A stretch of DNA of 64,000 nucleotides from Sulfitobacter sp. CW3 (GCF_019392245.1 NZ_JAHXRL010000004.1:124001-188000), one strand, 5' to 3'. Shown: positions 26,183 to 35,429, counted from the stretch's first letter. Made by a program: numbers and translations. Notes: generated by a model not told the origin, from the sequence alone.

Positions 26183-28317
26183 TGCAGCATCAACCGTTTG
26201 GCGTCGCGTCTGGATTGCAGCCAGCCAATCGCCCTGCTGCGCTGCTTGGTACGCCAGGATTCGAAACGCGTCGGATTATGCACAACATCTGCCTGATAGA
26301 ACGACGGACATAAGATCGCAGTATCCGCCACCTCGCCACAATTACCGCAACCGACGCAGGTTTGATCGATATGGGCCACCGGATCATCGCGCAGCGGGTC
26401 ATCCAGCTTTTTCAGCGACAGCGACGGACAGCCGGATAGCCGGATACAGGCGTGATCGCCGGTACACACATCAGGATCAACGCCAAAGCGCGGGATATCA
26501 ACGCGGCGACCTTCCTTGATCGCCTGAGTGCGCTGCGGTTTTTCGCGGCGCTGCTTGTTCAGCATACATTCAGACGATGCGACGATTACCTTGGGCCCGT
26601 CATATTCCGTCGTCAGCGCCTCGCGCAGGACCTCGCGCATTTTGCCAACATCATAGGTGCGGTCGATCTGGCGCACCCATTCAACGCCAACCCCCTTTAG
26701 CGCCGCGGAAATGGGGTTATTCGTCGATTTAGTGTCGTTATTTGCGCGGCTCGATAGCACGTCCTGACCGCCTGTTGCGGCGGAATAATAGTTGTCGACG
26801 ATCACCGCGACCGTATCGGATTTGTTGAAAACCATGTTCCCGATCGAAGAGCTAAGCCCATTGTGCCAAAATCCGCCATCGCCGAGGATCGAAATCGCGC
26901 GCCGTTCCCCGCCGCCATCAAACGCCGCGTTCGAGGCCGGGCCAAGCCCGTAGCCCATGGTCGCGCCGCCGATCTCGAACGGGGGGAGCGCGGCAAACAA
27001 GTGGCAGCCGATGTCGCCGCTGATCTGGTGTTTGCCCAACTCGTGCTCGGTCAGCTTCATCGCTGCGAAAATGGGCCGTTCAGGGCAACCTGTGCAAAAC
27101 CCCGGCGGACGGATCGGAACGGTTTTGGACAGATCCGGTATCTGCGGCGCTTTGGCATTTGGCGCACGAACCGTTCCCGGCAGCATCTCGGGGCCGGCGA
27201 CCTTGAGGAACGCGGTCACCCCATCCAGCAGAACCTGCCCGGTGTATTCGCCCGCCATCGGCAACATACCTTTGCCATGCAATTCGACCGAACTGCGCGA
27301 TTTGTACAGAAAGCTGCCAAGCTGCTGTTCGATAAAATCGGGCTGCCCTTCCTCGACGACCAGCACATGTTCTTTGCCTTGGCAAAACTCATCAAATTCG
27401 CCTTTGACCAAGGGGTATGTCACATTCAAAACATAAAGCGGCACATCGCTGTTGCCGTAGATATCGGCCAGCCCAAGCCGCTGAAGCGCGCGCACAACGC
27501 CGTTATACATTCCCCCCTGAACCACAATTCCCAAAAGCGCGCGTTCGGGGCCGAACACTTCGTTCAGATTGTTTTCAACAATGAACTTTTCAGCCGCCGG
27601 CCAGCGGTTTTGAATTTTGTCCTGCTCGTGAAGATAGCTCATTGGGGGCAGCACAACGCGGGCGAAATCACTGCGCGGGGCCGACAGCGCGTCGCGCACG
27701 GTCAGCGGCGGCGGGACGTTATCGCGGGTTTCAAAGCTGCCCGTCACATGGCACGACCTGATCCGCACCATCAGCATCACAGGGGTATTGCTCGCTTCTG
27801 ACAGCTCGAACCCGTCTTTTACGGCCTTGGTAATACTGGGTAAATTCGGGCGCGGGTCCAGCATCCAGAACTGTGATTTCATAGCAAAGGCGTGGGACCG
27901 CTCTTGCATGATCGACGACCCTTCGCCGTAATCCTCGCCCACGATAATCAGCGCGCCGCCGGTGACGCCCGAGGAGCTGAGGTTGGCCAACGCGTCAGAC
28001 GCGACATTGACGCCGACCGGCCCCTTAAAGGTGACAGCACCCCGGATGGGATATTGGACAGAGGCGGCCAACATGGCGGCGGCGGCGGCTTCGCTTGCGT
28101 TTGCCTCGAACCGGACACCCAGTTCGCCCAGCACATCCTGCGCGTCTGCCAGCACATCCATCAAGTGACTGATCGGCGCGCCCTGATAGCCGCCAACATA
28201 GCCCACACCGTTTTCCAACAGCGCCTTGGTCAGGGCCAGAATGCCTTCGCCGGTAAACACATCACCGTCGCCTTTGCGCAGGTGCTCTACCTCTTTTTTG
28301 AAGGAACGTTCGGCCAT
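26179..28317 (-). CDS. iorA: Indolepyruvate oxidoreductase subunit alpha
   Basis: A 712-residue thiamine-diphosphate enzyme. The N-terminal pyrimidine-binding domain begins GVGYVGGYQGAPISHLMDVL and includes a TFKGPVGVNVASDAL segment. The C-terminal TPP domain contains GDIGCHLFAALPPFE and GDGGFWHNG. A ferredoxin-like end carries CVGCGNCGEVADTAILC and a second Cys cluster VCTGDHAC...GC. It is the catalytic partner of IorB. Start ATG 28317 (MAERSFKKEVEHL) is 10 nt after the MarR stop; upstream in-frame codons lie inside marR. It belongs to the operon hydrolase-marR-iorA-iorB. Confidence 0.92.
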   Translation of the reverse strand: MAERSFKKEVEHLRKGDGDVFTGEGILALTKALLENGVGYVGGYQGAPISHLMDVLADAQDVLGELGVRFEANASEAAAAAMLAASVQYPIRGAVTFKGPVGVNVASDALANLSSSGVTGGALIIVGEDYGEGSSIMQERSHAFAMKSQFWMLDPRPNLPSITKAVKDGFELSEASNTPVMLMVRIRSCHVTGSFETRDNVPPPLTVRDALSAPRSDFARVVLPPMSYLHEQDKIQNRWPAAEKFIVENNLNEVFGPERALLGIVVQGGMYNGVVRALQRLGLADIYGNSDVPLYVLNVTYPLVKGEFDEFCQGKEHVLVVEEGQPDFIEQQLGSFLYKSRSSVELHGKGMLPMAGEYTGQVLLDGVTAFLKVAGPEMLPGTVRAPNAKAPQIPDLSKTVPIRPPGFCTGCPERPIFAAMKLTEHELGKHQISGDIGCHLFAALPPFEIGGATMGYGLGPASNAAFDGGGERRAISILGDGGFWHNGLSSSIGNMVFNKSDTVAVIVDNYYSAATGGQDVLSSRANNDTKSTNNPISAALKGVGVEWVRQIDRTYDVGKMREVLREALTTEYDGPKVIVASSECMLNKQRREKPQRTQAIKEGRRVDIPRFGVDPDVCTGDHACIRLSGCPSLSLKKLDDPLRDDPVAHIDQTCVGCGNCGEVADTAILCPSFYQADVVHNPTRFESWRTKQRSRAIGWLQSRRDAKRLMLQ

Positions 28318-28327
28318 CTGGACCCTT

Positions 28328-28810
28328 TCAAAAGTCGTGCTTACGGATGTTTTTAAGCATCTTTTGCAAGGTACCGACAAAGGCCTGTTTTTCCGCAGCA
28401 CCAATGCCCGCGAACATCGCCTGATAGGCGTCAGACATATGTGGCCAAAGCCGCTCGAATGCCTCGCGTCCGCAGTCGGTCAGAAAAATACGGGTGGCCC
28501 TGCTGTCATCGGGATCAGGCTGGCGCTCGACCAACCCGTTTTGCGCCAATGCGTCCAAACCCCTGCTTAGCGTCGATTGCTGCACCACGGCGAAAACCGC
28601 AAGTTCACGGATCAAAATACCGTCGTGCACGGACAATACCGCAAGCGACCGCATCTGCGGGGTTGTCAGGCCCAGCTTGGCCATTTCTTCCTGCATGGCC
28701 GCATTATAGCGCCCCATAATCCGGTTCATCAGATAGGGCGGAAACTGGTCAAGCCCCACCTGCCCCAAGGTCGTATCAGCGCGTTTTGCCAGGCTGTCTG
28801 TGCCTTCCAT
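28328..28810 (-). CDS. MarR family transcriptional regulator
   Basis: A 160-residue winged-helix protein. The DNA-binding part runs from LTTPQMRSLAVLSVHDG through IRELAVFAVVQQSTLSRGLDAL (recognition helix) to the wing VERQPDPDDSRATRIFLTD, the family's DxRxxxxxLT motif. It lies between the isatin-hydrolase-like gene and iorA on the same strand, 10 nt before iorA. It therefore very likely regulates this aromatic-catabolism operon in response to an aromatic ligand. Inverted repeats at 29682-29761 are candidate binding sites. Confidence 0.9.
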   Translation of the reverse strand: MEGTDSLAKRADTTLGQVGLDQFPPYLMNRIMGRYNAAMQEEMAKLGLTTPQMRSLAVLSVHDGILIRELAVFAVVQQSTLSRGLDALAQNGLVERQPDPDDSRATRIFLTDCGREAFERLWPHMSDAYQAMFAGIGAAEKQAFVGTLQKMLKNIRKHDF

Positions 28811-28866
28811 TCAAGGGTCCTTTCCCTGATCTCGACCCGATGATGGGGCCGAAATTGATGTATGAA

Positions 28867-29658
28867 TTAACCTTTTGGGACAAGCGCAAGCGCGCGGATC
28901 GGGCTGCCTGTGCCGTGCTCGATCTTCAGCGGTGCGGCGATCAAAATCGCCCCCTTGGCAGGAAGCTTGTCAAGATTGGCAAGCGAGGCGAGGCCAAAGC
29001 AATTGTCGCGATGCAACAGGTTATGAGCGGGGTATGGCGGCTCCATCCCGCCCGCTTGGCCAGCATCCGTGCCGATACATTGTGTGCCCCAACCAACAAT
29101 CCCCTTGGACAGCAGGTATTCGATACAATCAGGCGTCGGGCCGGGGCTGTGCGGGCCAGTGTCGTCAGCGTTCAGGAATTTTTCGGCGTCGTTCACGCGC
29201 TTGTCCCAATCGGTGCGCATCACAACCCATTCGCCCTTGCCGATCGCCCCGTGTTCAGCTTCCCACGCTTTCACACCATCAGCGGTCAGCAGGAAATCTT
29301 CGTTCTGGGCGGATTGGGCGGCGCAATCGATGACATTGACGGGTGCGACCAGCCGCTGCACATCCAACGTGTCGGTATAACCGTCCTCGTAATCCTTGCC
29401 GGTGATCCAATGGTGCGGCGCGTCGAAATGCGTGCCGGAATGTTCGCCCAGCTTCAGCCAGTTCCACGCGAAAAACGGGCCGTCGCTGTCATATTCGCTG
29501 ATCTTGTGAATTTCGATCTTTGGGGTGTTCTTGGCGAAGTCTTCGGGCAGCTGTAAAAGCGGCGTATCGGGGCCAAGACTGCTTGAACAGTCAATTACCT
29601 CAACTCCGCCGGTCGCCAACATCATTGCAAGGTTCGTCAGGGTATCTGCGCCGCTCAT
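28867..29658 (-). CDS. Cyclase-family metal-dependent hydrolase, isatin hydrolase / kynurenine formamidase type
   Basis: A 263-residue protein with the cyclase-fold metal motif HSGTHFDAPHHW (His73, His77, Asp79; second-shell His82/83). From memory, the segments PKIEIHKISEYDSDGPFFAW and GTDAGQAGGMEPP resemble the characterised isatin hydrolase of Labrenzia more than kynurenine formamidase KynB. Isatin hydrolase opens isatin to isatinate in indole-3-acetate/indole degradation. Three ATGs occur in a row (29664, 29661, 29658); the third is 8 nt from GGGAG and is used. It is first in the operon with marR-iorA-iorB. No alignment was run. Confidence 0.75.
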   Translation of the reverse strand: MSGADTLTNLAMMLATGGVEVIDCSSSLGPDTPLLQLPEDFAKNTPKIEIHKISEYDSDGPFFAWNWLKLGEHSGTHFDAPHHWITGKDYEDGYTDTLDVQRLVAPVNVIDCAAQSAQNEDFLLTADGVKAWEAEHGAIGKGEWVVMRTDWDKRVNDAEKFLNADDTGPHSPGPTPDCIEYLLSKGIVGWGTQCIGTDAGQAGGMEPPYPAHNLLHRDNCFGLASLANLDKLPAKGAILIAAPLKIEHGTGSPIRALALVPKG

Positions 29659-29681
29659 CATCATATCTCCCGTGGTTATAC

Positions 29682-29761
29682 TGTTGCACTGTTGTTGATA
29701 AAGAATGCTACGTAGGGTTATATGCATTTGCAACAAAATTAGCGTACCAACGATGTTACGC
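29682..29761. promoter_or_regulatory. Candidate operators in the hydrolase / kynureninase-like divergent promoter
   Basis: Two dyads lie in the 120-nt intergenic region: TGTTGCA (29682-29688) with TGCAACA (29729-29735), and GCGTA (29742-29746) with TACGC (29757-29761), the latter with internal AAC/GTT symmetry. They suit a dimeric regulator such as the adjacent MarR protein. Confidence 0.35.
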
Positions 29762-29778
29762 AATAAATTGAGGGACTT

Positions 29779-30894
29779 ATGCCTGATCGCGGCTACTTTC
29801 TTTATCATTCCATCGGTCAATATCCGGGAAAAGCACAGGATATGGCCGCCGCTTTGGCTGATTTTTCAGATGTCTGGGGTACGCCGGATGACGGTCAATG
29901 GCCGTCTGTTTTGGGCAAAAGACAAGAGTTTCTGACCCTTTGGCGTGATCTGATAGACGCGCCGGACAATACCCTGACCAGCGCCGAGAACGTCACCACG
30001 GCGCTGTTTTCGATCCTTGGCGGCCTGCCAGCGGGGCAGTTGCGCGGCAAGCGGGTGTTGATCGGGGCAGATTGCTTTCCCTCGCTGCATTTTCTGCTGA
30101 ACGGGCTGGCAGATCGCATGGGGTTCACCCTGCACACGGTCCCGATACGGGACGGCGCATTTTGGGTAACGGACGATGATCTGCTAGATGCTTGGGGCGC
30201 GGACGTTGGTCTAGCCCTGCTGACGTTTGTCACCTCGACCAGCTCGCATCGCTGCGATTTACAACGTTTGATTGCGCATGGGCGCGCGATGGGGTCGCTG
30301 ATCGGCGTCGATCTGACCCAAGGGATCGGGATCATCCCGTTTTCGCTAAACGACTATGCCGCCGATTTTGTGATTTCCAGCAGTTTGAAGTGGCTGTGCG
30401 GAACACCGGGCGCTGGTATTATCCAGATGCGCCGCGATTTGATGGAGCAAGTAACGCCCGAACTGCGCGGCTGGTTTTCGCAAGATAACCCGTTTTCATG
30501 GGACTTGGACAGTTTTGACTACGCCCCCGATGCGCGGCGGTTTGACCATGGAACACCATCGGTTTTGGCCTGTTTAGGCTCGATTCCCGCGTTGCGTTGG
30601 CATGCGGGGCAGACCGATCTGTTGACCCATAATCGCGCGCTGACTGATATGATCATCAAGGCTGCGGATGATGCCGGGCTAACCCTTGCCACCCCTCGGG
30701 ATGCAGGGCAGCGCGGCGGATCTGTTATGGTGCAATTGCCGCAAACCGTTGACGCGCAGGCGCTGGTTGGCACGTTGCGCGCGCAGAATATCCACGTGGA
30801 TTGTCGCGGCCAGATTTTGCGTCTGTCGCCGGGGGCGATTACATCAGCGACCCATGTGGAGGGTCTGTTTCGGGCGCTAAGTGCGGTGATCTAA
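29779..30894 (+). CDS. Class V PLP-dependent enzyme, kynureninase-like
   Basis: A 371-residue fold-type I PLP enzyme. The PLP-pyridine Asp lies in GVDLTQGIG (Asp178), and the Schiff-base lysine in SSSLKWLCGTPGAG (Lys204). ENVTTALFSILGGLP and DHGTPSVLACLGSIPAL resemble kynureninase, but the protein is about 45 residues shorter than typical bacterial KynU. It is divergent from the isatin-hydrolase-like gene and overlaps the convergent aminotransferase by 4 nt. A role in breakdown of kynurenine or another anthranilate precursor is an inference. It could instead be a cysteine-desulfurase-like lyase. Confidence 0.7.
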   Translation: MPDRGYFLYHSIGQYPGKAQDMAAALADFSDVWGTPDDGQWPSVLGKRQEFLTLWRDLIDAPDNTLTSAENVTTALFSILGGLPAGQLRGKRVLIGADCFPSLHFLLNGLADRMGFTLHTVPIRDGAFWVTDDDLLDAWGADVGLALLTFVTSTSSHRCDLQRLIAHGRAMGSLIGVDLTQGIGIIPFSLNDYAADFVISSSLKWLCGTPGAGIIQMRRDLMEQVTPELRGWFSQDNPFSWDLDSFDYAPDARRFDHGTPSVLACLGSIPALRWHAGQTDLLTHNRALTDMIIKAADDAGLTLATPRDAGQRGGSVMVQLPQTVDAQALVGTLRAQNIHVDCRGQILRLSPGAITSATHVEGLFRALSAVI

Positions 30895-32051
30895 AGCGCG
30901 TTAAAAAACCGCTGCATTCTGTCCATCGCATCGGTCAGCACGTCAATCTCGGCACAGCCGAAACACACGCGCAAATGCCCCTCGCCCGCGGCCCCGTAAA
31001 AGCTGCCCGCCTCGACCACGACACCGGTTTCACCCAGCAAACGATCCGCGCAATCCTGCGCGCTTAGGCCTGTCGCGGCGATGTTGGGAAAGGCGTAAAT
31101 CGTGCCCTCAACAGGCACGCAGGTTACGCCGGGCATCTGGTTCAAACGTCCGACCACCAGATCACGGCGGGCCCCATCCCGCGCGACCATACCCGCCAGA
31201 ACTGACGCGTCCCCCGTCACCGCCGCAAGCGCGCCGTGCTGGATAAATGTGTTCACATGGGTGACTTCGTTCGTGGTGATTTTCATCAACGGGCCCATCA
31301 ATGCCGCGTCCGCCACCACATACCCCAGCCGCCAACCGTCCATGGCATAGGCTTTGGTAAAGGCGAACATCGAAATCGTGCGCTCTTTCATGCCGGGCAA
31401 GGACGCGATCGAGATATGCGTTTCTCCATAGGTGATCTCTTCGTAGACCTCATCCGAGATCACCAAAAGATCGTGCTCCTGCGCGAGATCGGCGATGATT
31501 TGCAGCTCTGCGCGGGTATAGACACGGCCCGTCGGATTGCAGGGGTTGATCAACGCGATCACACGGGTCGCCGGGGTGATATGAGGCTCTATCAAGGTGC
31601 GATTGATGGAAAACCCGTTGCTTGCATCCAAGGGCGCGATGGTGACTTTGGCCCCGGCCAGCTCGGCTTTGCCGATATGTTGGGGGTAATAGGGCGCCAG
31701 CAAAAGCGCCTCGTCGCCGTCATCCAGAAATGCCATGAAGGCCGCAAAGGATCCTTGGGTCAGACCGTTGGTGATCAACACATTATCGGCTGTGACATCC
31801 AGCTTGTTCTGATCCCGCAGCTTGGTCGCCAGCGCGCCGCGCAACTCGGGCAGGCCTTGCAGATCGGAATAATGCACGGCCCCACCTTGCAAGGCCGCAA
31901 TCGTCGCGTCCTTGATGTGCTGAGGCGTATCCTCGGCGGGCATGCCCAGTTCCAGATGGATCAAATCCCCCGACATCCCAACCGCTTTGGCGAACATCCC
32001 AAAGTTTTTCGGGCTGGTGTCGGTGATCCGGCGGGCGGGGCGTATGGGCAT
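30891..32051 (-). CDS. Class I/II pyridoxal-phosphate aminotransferase
   Basis: A 386-residue aspartate-aminotransferase-fold protein. NPCNPTG (residues 169-175), the PLP Asp in VISDEVYEE, Lys233 in FTKAYAMDGWRLG, and the C-terminal LRVCFG arginine are all present. Start ATG 32051 has AAGGAGAG 6 nt upstream; the frame extends 21 codons further without one. The substrate cannot be read from sequence. Beside iorAB, an aromatic aminotransferase yielding indolepyruvate or phenylpyruvate is a reasonable guess. It ends convergently with the kynureninase-like gene. Confidence 0.88.
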   Translation of the reverse strand: MPIRPARRITDTSPKNFGMFAKAVGMSGDLIHLELGMPAEDTPQHIKDATIAALQGGAVHYSDLQGLPELRGALATKLRDQNKLDVTADNVLITNGLTQGSFAAFMAFLDDGDEALLLAPYYPQHIGKAELAGAKVTIAPLDASNGFSINRTLIEPHITPATRVIALINPCNPTGRVYTRAELQIIADLAQEHDLLVISDEVYEEITYGETHISIASLPGMKERTISMFAFTKAYAMDGWRLGYVVADAALMGPLMKITTNEVTHVNTFIQHGALAAVTGDASVLAGMVARDGARRDLVVGRLNQMPGVTCVPVEGTIYAFPNIAATGLSAQDCADRLLGETGVVVEAGSFYGAAGEGHLRVCFGCAEIDVLTDAMDRMQRFFNAL

Positions 32052-32159
32052 CAATCTCTCCTTGCATGAAATACATGCGTTTGCACCTATTTTGATAACG
32101 CGGTCCGGGATCAAAAGCCAAGCTTAAAGGGCACGTGGGAATTGCAGCACTCTGAAACG

Positions 32160-32192
32160 AAAAACGCCGCCCCGACAGATGTCGGAGCGGCG
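32160..32192 (-). terminator. Terminator of ahcY
   Basis: A stem CGCCGC-C-CCGACA / TGTCGG-A-GCGGCG with a 2-nt apparent loop and a single internal mismatch. On the minus strand it is followed by five Ts. It lies 26 nt past the ahcY stop. Confidence 0.85.
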
Positions 32193-32217
32193 CAACCTCG
32201 GGCGGGATGGCCCGAAA

Positions 32218-33606
32218 TCAGTAGCGGTAGTGTTCCGGCTTGAACGGACCTTCGGGTTTGACGCCGATGTAAGCCGCTTGTTCGCTACTCAGCTGCGTCA
32301 GCTTTACGCCGATGCGCGCAAGATGCAGGCGGGCGACTTTCTCGTCCAGATGCTTGGGCAGGATGTACACTTCGTTTTTGTACTTGCCGGTGTTTTCCCA
32401 CAGTTCGATCTGCGCCAAAACCTGATTGGTAAAGGACGCGGACATCACGAAGGACGGGTGGCCCGTCGCGTTACCAAGGTTCAGCAAACGGCCCTCGGAC
32501 AGCAGGATCAGGCGGTTGCCCGAAGGCATCTCGATCATGTCTACCTGTTCTTTGATGTTGGTCCATTTGTGGTTCTTCAGCGCGGCAACCTGAATTTCGT
32601 TGTCAAAGTGGCCGATGTTGCCAACGATCGCCATGTCCTTCATCTCGCGCATATGCTCGATCCGGATCACGTCTTTGTTGCCAGTGGTGGTGATAAAGAT
32701 GTCAGCCGTGTCCAACACGTCTTCGAGCAGCACCACCTCGAAACCGTCCATTGCGGCTTGCAGCGCGCAAATTGGGTCGGCTTCGGTCACTTTGACCCGT
32801 GCGCCGGCACCGGCCAGCGACGCCGCCGACCCTTTGCCCACGTCACCGTAACCGCAAACCACGGCGACCTTACCGGCCATCATGGTGTCCGTGGCGCGGC
32901 GGATGCCGTCGACCAGCGATTCCTTGCAGCCGTATTTGTTGTCGAATTTGGACTTGGTCACGCTGTCATTCACGTTGATCGCGGGGAAAGGCAGCTGGCC
33001 CTGTTTGACCAGATCATACAGGCGGTGAACGCCGGTTGTTGTTTCCTCGGAAACGCCTTTGATCTGGTCGCGCATCTTGGTGAACCAACCGGGGGACGCT
33101 TCCATGCGCTTTTTGATCTGCGCTTTGATCGCGACTTCTTCTTCGGATGTCGGGACCGAAATCACGTCTTCGCCTGCTTCGGCGCGGGCACCCAGCAGGA
33201 TATACAGCGTCGCATCGCCGCCATCGTCCAAAATCAGGTTCGGGCCTTCGGGGAACTGGAACGACTTATCCAGATAATCCCAATGCTCTTCCAGCGATTG
33301 GCCCTTGATAGCGAAAACGGGTGTGCCGCTCTCGGCGATTGCAGCAGCCGCGTGATCCTGGGTCGAGAAAATGTTGCACGACGCCCAGCGCACATCGGCA
33401 CCCAGCACAACCAGCGTTTCGATCAAAACAGCGGTCTGGATCGTCATGTGCAAGGACCCAACGATGCGCGACCCCGTCAGCGGTTTGCTTTCGCCATATT
33501 CGGCACGCAACGCCATCAGGCCCGGCATTTCAGTTTCGGCAATATCAAGTTCCTTGCGGCCATATGCGGCAAGGCTAATGTCTTTAACGATATAATCGTT
33601 GGCCAT
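32218..33606 (-). CDS. ahcY: Adenosylhomocysteinase
   Basis: A 462-residue NAD-dependent enzyme that hydrolyses S-adenosylhomocysteine to adenosine and homocysteine. The N-terminus [20 protein letters not shown], the substrate region [20 protein letters not shown], the NAD motif [11 protein letters not shown], and the C-terminal KPEHYRY are diagnostic. ATG 33606 is preceded by AGGGA and is preferred to one 12 codons upstream. In Rhodobacter relatives ahcY also lies near the regA/regB locus. I looked for an SAH riboswitch in the 186-nt leader and saw none. Confidence 0.97.
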   Translation of the reverse strand: MANDYIVKDISLAAYGRKELDIAETEMPGLMALRAEYGESKPLTGSRIVGSLHMTIQTAVLIETLVVLGADVRWASCNIFSTQDHAAAAIAESGTPVFAIKGQSLEEHWDYLDKSFQFPEGPNLILDDGGDATLYILLGARAEAGEDVISVPTSEEEVAIKAQIKKRMEASPGWFTKMRDQIKGVSEETTTGVHRLYDLVKQGQLPFPAINVNDSVTKSKFDNKYGCKESLVDGIRRATDTMMAGKVAVVCGYGDVGKGSAASLAGAGARVKVTEADPICALQAAMDGFEVVLLEDVLDTADIFITTTGNKDVIRIEHMREMKDMAIVGNIGHFDNEIQVAALKNHKWTNIKEQVDMIEMPSGNRLILLSEGRLLNLGNATGHPSFVMSASFTNQVLAQIELWENTGKYKNEVYILPKHLDEKVARLHLARIGVKLTQLSSEQAAYIGVKPEGPFKPEHYRY

Positions 33607-33792
33607 TTGGCATCCCTTTTCAAAAGATCGGATATTTGCCACGCGCGTAGCACTTTAAATCTTTAATCTCAACGATTGATGGGAATGCGGGTAAACGACC
33701 GCTATTTTGCGCCGATGCCGGGTGTAATTACGGTTCCATGATCGCAGACTTCGTGGGAAGAACGGACAGGCACACAGAAACGGAGAACCGAT

Positions 33793-34389
33793 ATGGCGCA
33801 GCAGCCCCGCGCGTGGCAACGCATGCTTTCGGGTCGCAGGCTCGACCTGCTGGACCCAACCCCCGTCGATATCGAGATCGAAGATATCGCACATGGGCTG
33901 GCGTTCGTTGCGCGTTGGAATGGCCAAACCCACGGGGATTACGCCTATTCCGTTGCTGAACATTCGCTGTTGGTGGAAACGCTGTTTGCACGGCTGAACC
34001 CAAAGGCACCGACGAAATGGAAGCTGGCCGCGCTTTTGCATGACGCGCCGGAATATGTGATCGGCGATATGATTTCACCGGTCAAATCGGCGGTTGGGCC
34101 AGGGTATGGCGCATTGGACGAACGGTTGACCGCAGCGATCCACATCCGTTTTGGCCTGCCTGCGGCGATCCCCAAAACGGTTAAGCAGCAGATCAAAAAG
34201 GCCGACAGGATCAGTGCCTGGATGGAAGCCACCCAAATCGCCGGCTTTGCCGAGGCCGAGGCAACCCGGTTTTTCGGCAAGCCCGATACCAGCATTATCG
34301 AAGACCTGACAATCGTTCTGCGCCCGCCAGTTGAAACCCGCAATGACTTCACCGCCCGCCACGCGGCCCTTCTGTTGGATATGTCATGA
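33793..34389 (+). CDS. HD-domain phosphohydrolase (YfbR-like)
   Basis: A 198-residue cytoplasmic HD protein with the metal ligands His in VAEHSLLVE, the HD pair in LLHDAPEYVIGDM, and a distal Asp in IKKADRISAW. The arrangement resembles the YfbR/HDDC2 group of deoxyribonucleoside 5'-monophosphatases. The N-terminal WQRMLSGRRLDLLDPTP is shared by alphaproteobacterial members that handle nucleotides. Its stop overlaps the GNAT gene (ATGA). Substrate unproven. Confidence 0.82.
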   Translation: MAQQPRAWQRMLSGRRLDLLDPTPVDIEIEDIAHGLAFVARWNGQTHGDYAYSVAEHSLLVETLFARLNPKAPTKWKLAALLHDAPEYVIGDMISPVKSAVGPGYGALDERLTAAIHIRFGLPAAIPKTVKQQIKKADRISAWMEATQIAGFAEAEATRFFGKPDTSIIEDLTIVLRPPVETRNDFTARHAALLLDMS

Positions 34390-34871
34390 TCAAGGTCAGA
34401 CGCCCCATCGCGCTGGACGCCGCCGATATGGCGCGGCTGCTGAACGAGATTATCAAAATTGGCGGCACCACGGCGATGACGCGGGCGGTCACCGGCGATG
34501 ATCTTAAACAGTGGATGGCATCAAACCCGGATCAAAGCGCGTGGCATGTTGCCTTGGATAGCGATGAAAAGGTCGTGGGCTTTCAATGGATCAGCCCGCA
34601 CCCCGATTTGCCAACCGAGGCCTGCGATATCGCGACATTTGTGCAGGTCGGGCGGACCGGTCTTGGCATTGGATCAGCACTGTTCAGCGCAACATCTGAC
34701 GCGGCAAATCAGCTGGGATATATCTGGATCAACGCAACCATCCGCGCGGATAATACGGGCGGTCTGACCTATTACCAAAGTCGCGGCTTTCGGGACTGGC
34801 ACTATGACGAAGGGGTCGCGCTGGCCTCGGGGCAGATCGTGGACAAGATCAGCAAGCGGTACGACATCTAA
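34386..34871 (+). CDS. GNAT family N-acetyltransferase
   Basis: A 161-residue GNAT domain with the acetyl-CoA-binding segment VGRTGLGIGSALFSA (consensus Q/RxxGxG/A), the preceding beta-strand ACDIATFVQV, and a C-terminal NTGGLTYYQSRGFRDW helix-strand unit. It resembles phosphinothricin/L-amino-acid acetyltransferases in outline. It is translationally coupled to the HD-domain gene and ends 3 nt from the convergent regA stop. The acceptor is unknown. Confidence 0.82.
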   Translation: MIKVRRPIALDAADMARLLNEIIKIGGTTAMTRAVTGDDLKQWMASNPDQSAWHVALDSDEKVVGFQWISPHPDLPTEACDIATFVQVGRTGLGIGSALFSATSDAANQLGYIWINATIRADNTGGLTYYQSRGFRDWHYDEGVALASGQIVDKISKRYDI

Positions 34872-34874
34872 ACC

Positions 34875-35429
34875 CTAGCGCGGGCTTCGTTTGGCCAGAA
34901 TACGCTGCAATGTGCGGCGGTGCATGTTCAGGCGTCGCGCGGTTTCCGACACGTTGCGGTCGCACAGCTCGTACACGCGCTGGATATGCTCCCATTTCAC
35001 GCGGTCCGCGCTCATCGGGTTTTCGGGGGGTGGTGGCAGATCATCACCGGTGGCCAGCAAGGCATTGGTAATGTCGTTCGCATCCGCAGGTTTCGACAGG
35101 TAATCGGTCGCGCCGATTTTTACGGCCGCCACAGCCGTCGCGATTGCACCATATCCGGTCAACACAACAACCCGCGCATCCGGGCGCTTGGCGCGCAGCA
35201 CCTCGACCACGTCAAGGCCATTGCCGTCTTCAAGCCGCAGATCGATCACTGCATAGGCAGGCGGACGCGCGGTTGCGATGGCGCGACCCCCAGCGACAGA
35301 GCCCGCGGTTTCAACGGAAAACCCGCGCTTTTCCATCGCTTTGGCCAGACGACGCAGAAACGGTTCGTCGTCATCCACCAACAGCAACGTCGGGTCTTCA
35401 CCTAGATCAAGCGCGCTATTCTCAGCCAT
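34875..35429 (-). CDS. regA: Redox response regulator RegA/PrrA
   Basis: A 184-residue response regulator with an N-terminal receiver (LLLVDDDEPFLRRLAKAMEK; phospho-acceptor Asp63 in VIDLRLEDGN; Lys in YLSKPADAN) and a short Fis-type helix-turn-helix (NVSETARRLNMHRRTLQRIL). The C-terminal half looks nearly identical, from memory, to Rhodobacter RegA. It activates or represses photosynthesis, nitrogen fixation, CO2 fixation and respiratory genes when phosphorylated by RegB. ATG 35429 (MAENSALDLG) fits the family; the frame extends 11 codons upstream. It is co-oriented with senC, 78 nt downstream of it. Confidence 0.96.
   Translation of the reverse strand: MAENSALDLGEDPTLLLVDDDEPFLRRLAKAMEKRGFSVETAGSVAGGRAIATARPPAYAVIDLRLEDGNGLDVVEVLRAKRPDARVVVLTGYGAIATAVAAVKIGATDYLSKPADANDITNALLATGDDLPPPPENPMSADRVKWEHIQRVYELCDRNVSETARRLNMHRRTLQRILAKRSPR

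Noticed and set aside
26863..27801. 312-codon plus-strand frame inside iorA
   Set aside because: Antisense shadow with no family match or ribosome-binding site.
32179..33666. 495-codon open frame on the plus strand opposite ahcY
   Set aside because: It is a mirror of the strongly biased ahcY codons; the translation is rich in Gln, His and Arg and matches no family.
33607..33792. SAH or SAM/SAH riboswitch upstream of ahcY
   Set aside because: Such elements occur before methyl-cycle genes in related bacteria, but the 186-nt leader shows no convincing pseudoknot-forming stems or conserved core.
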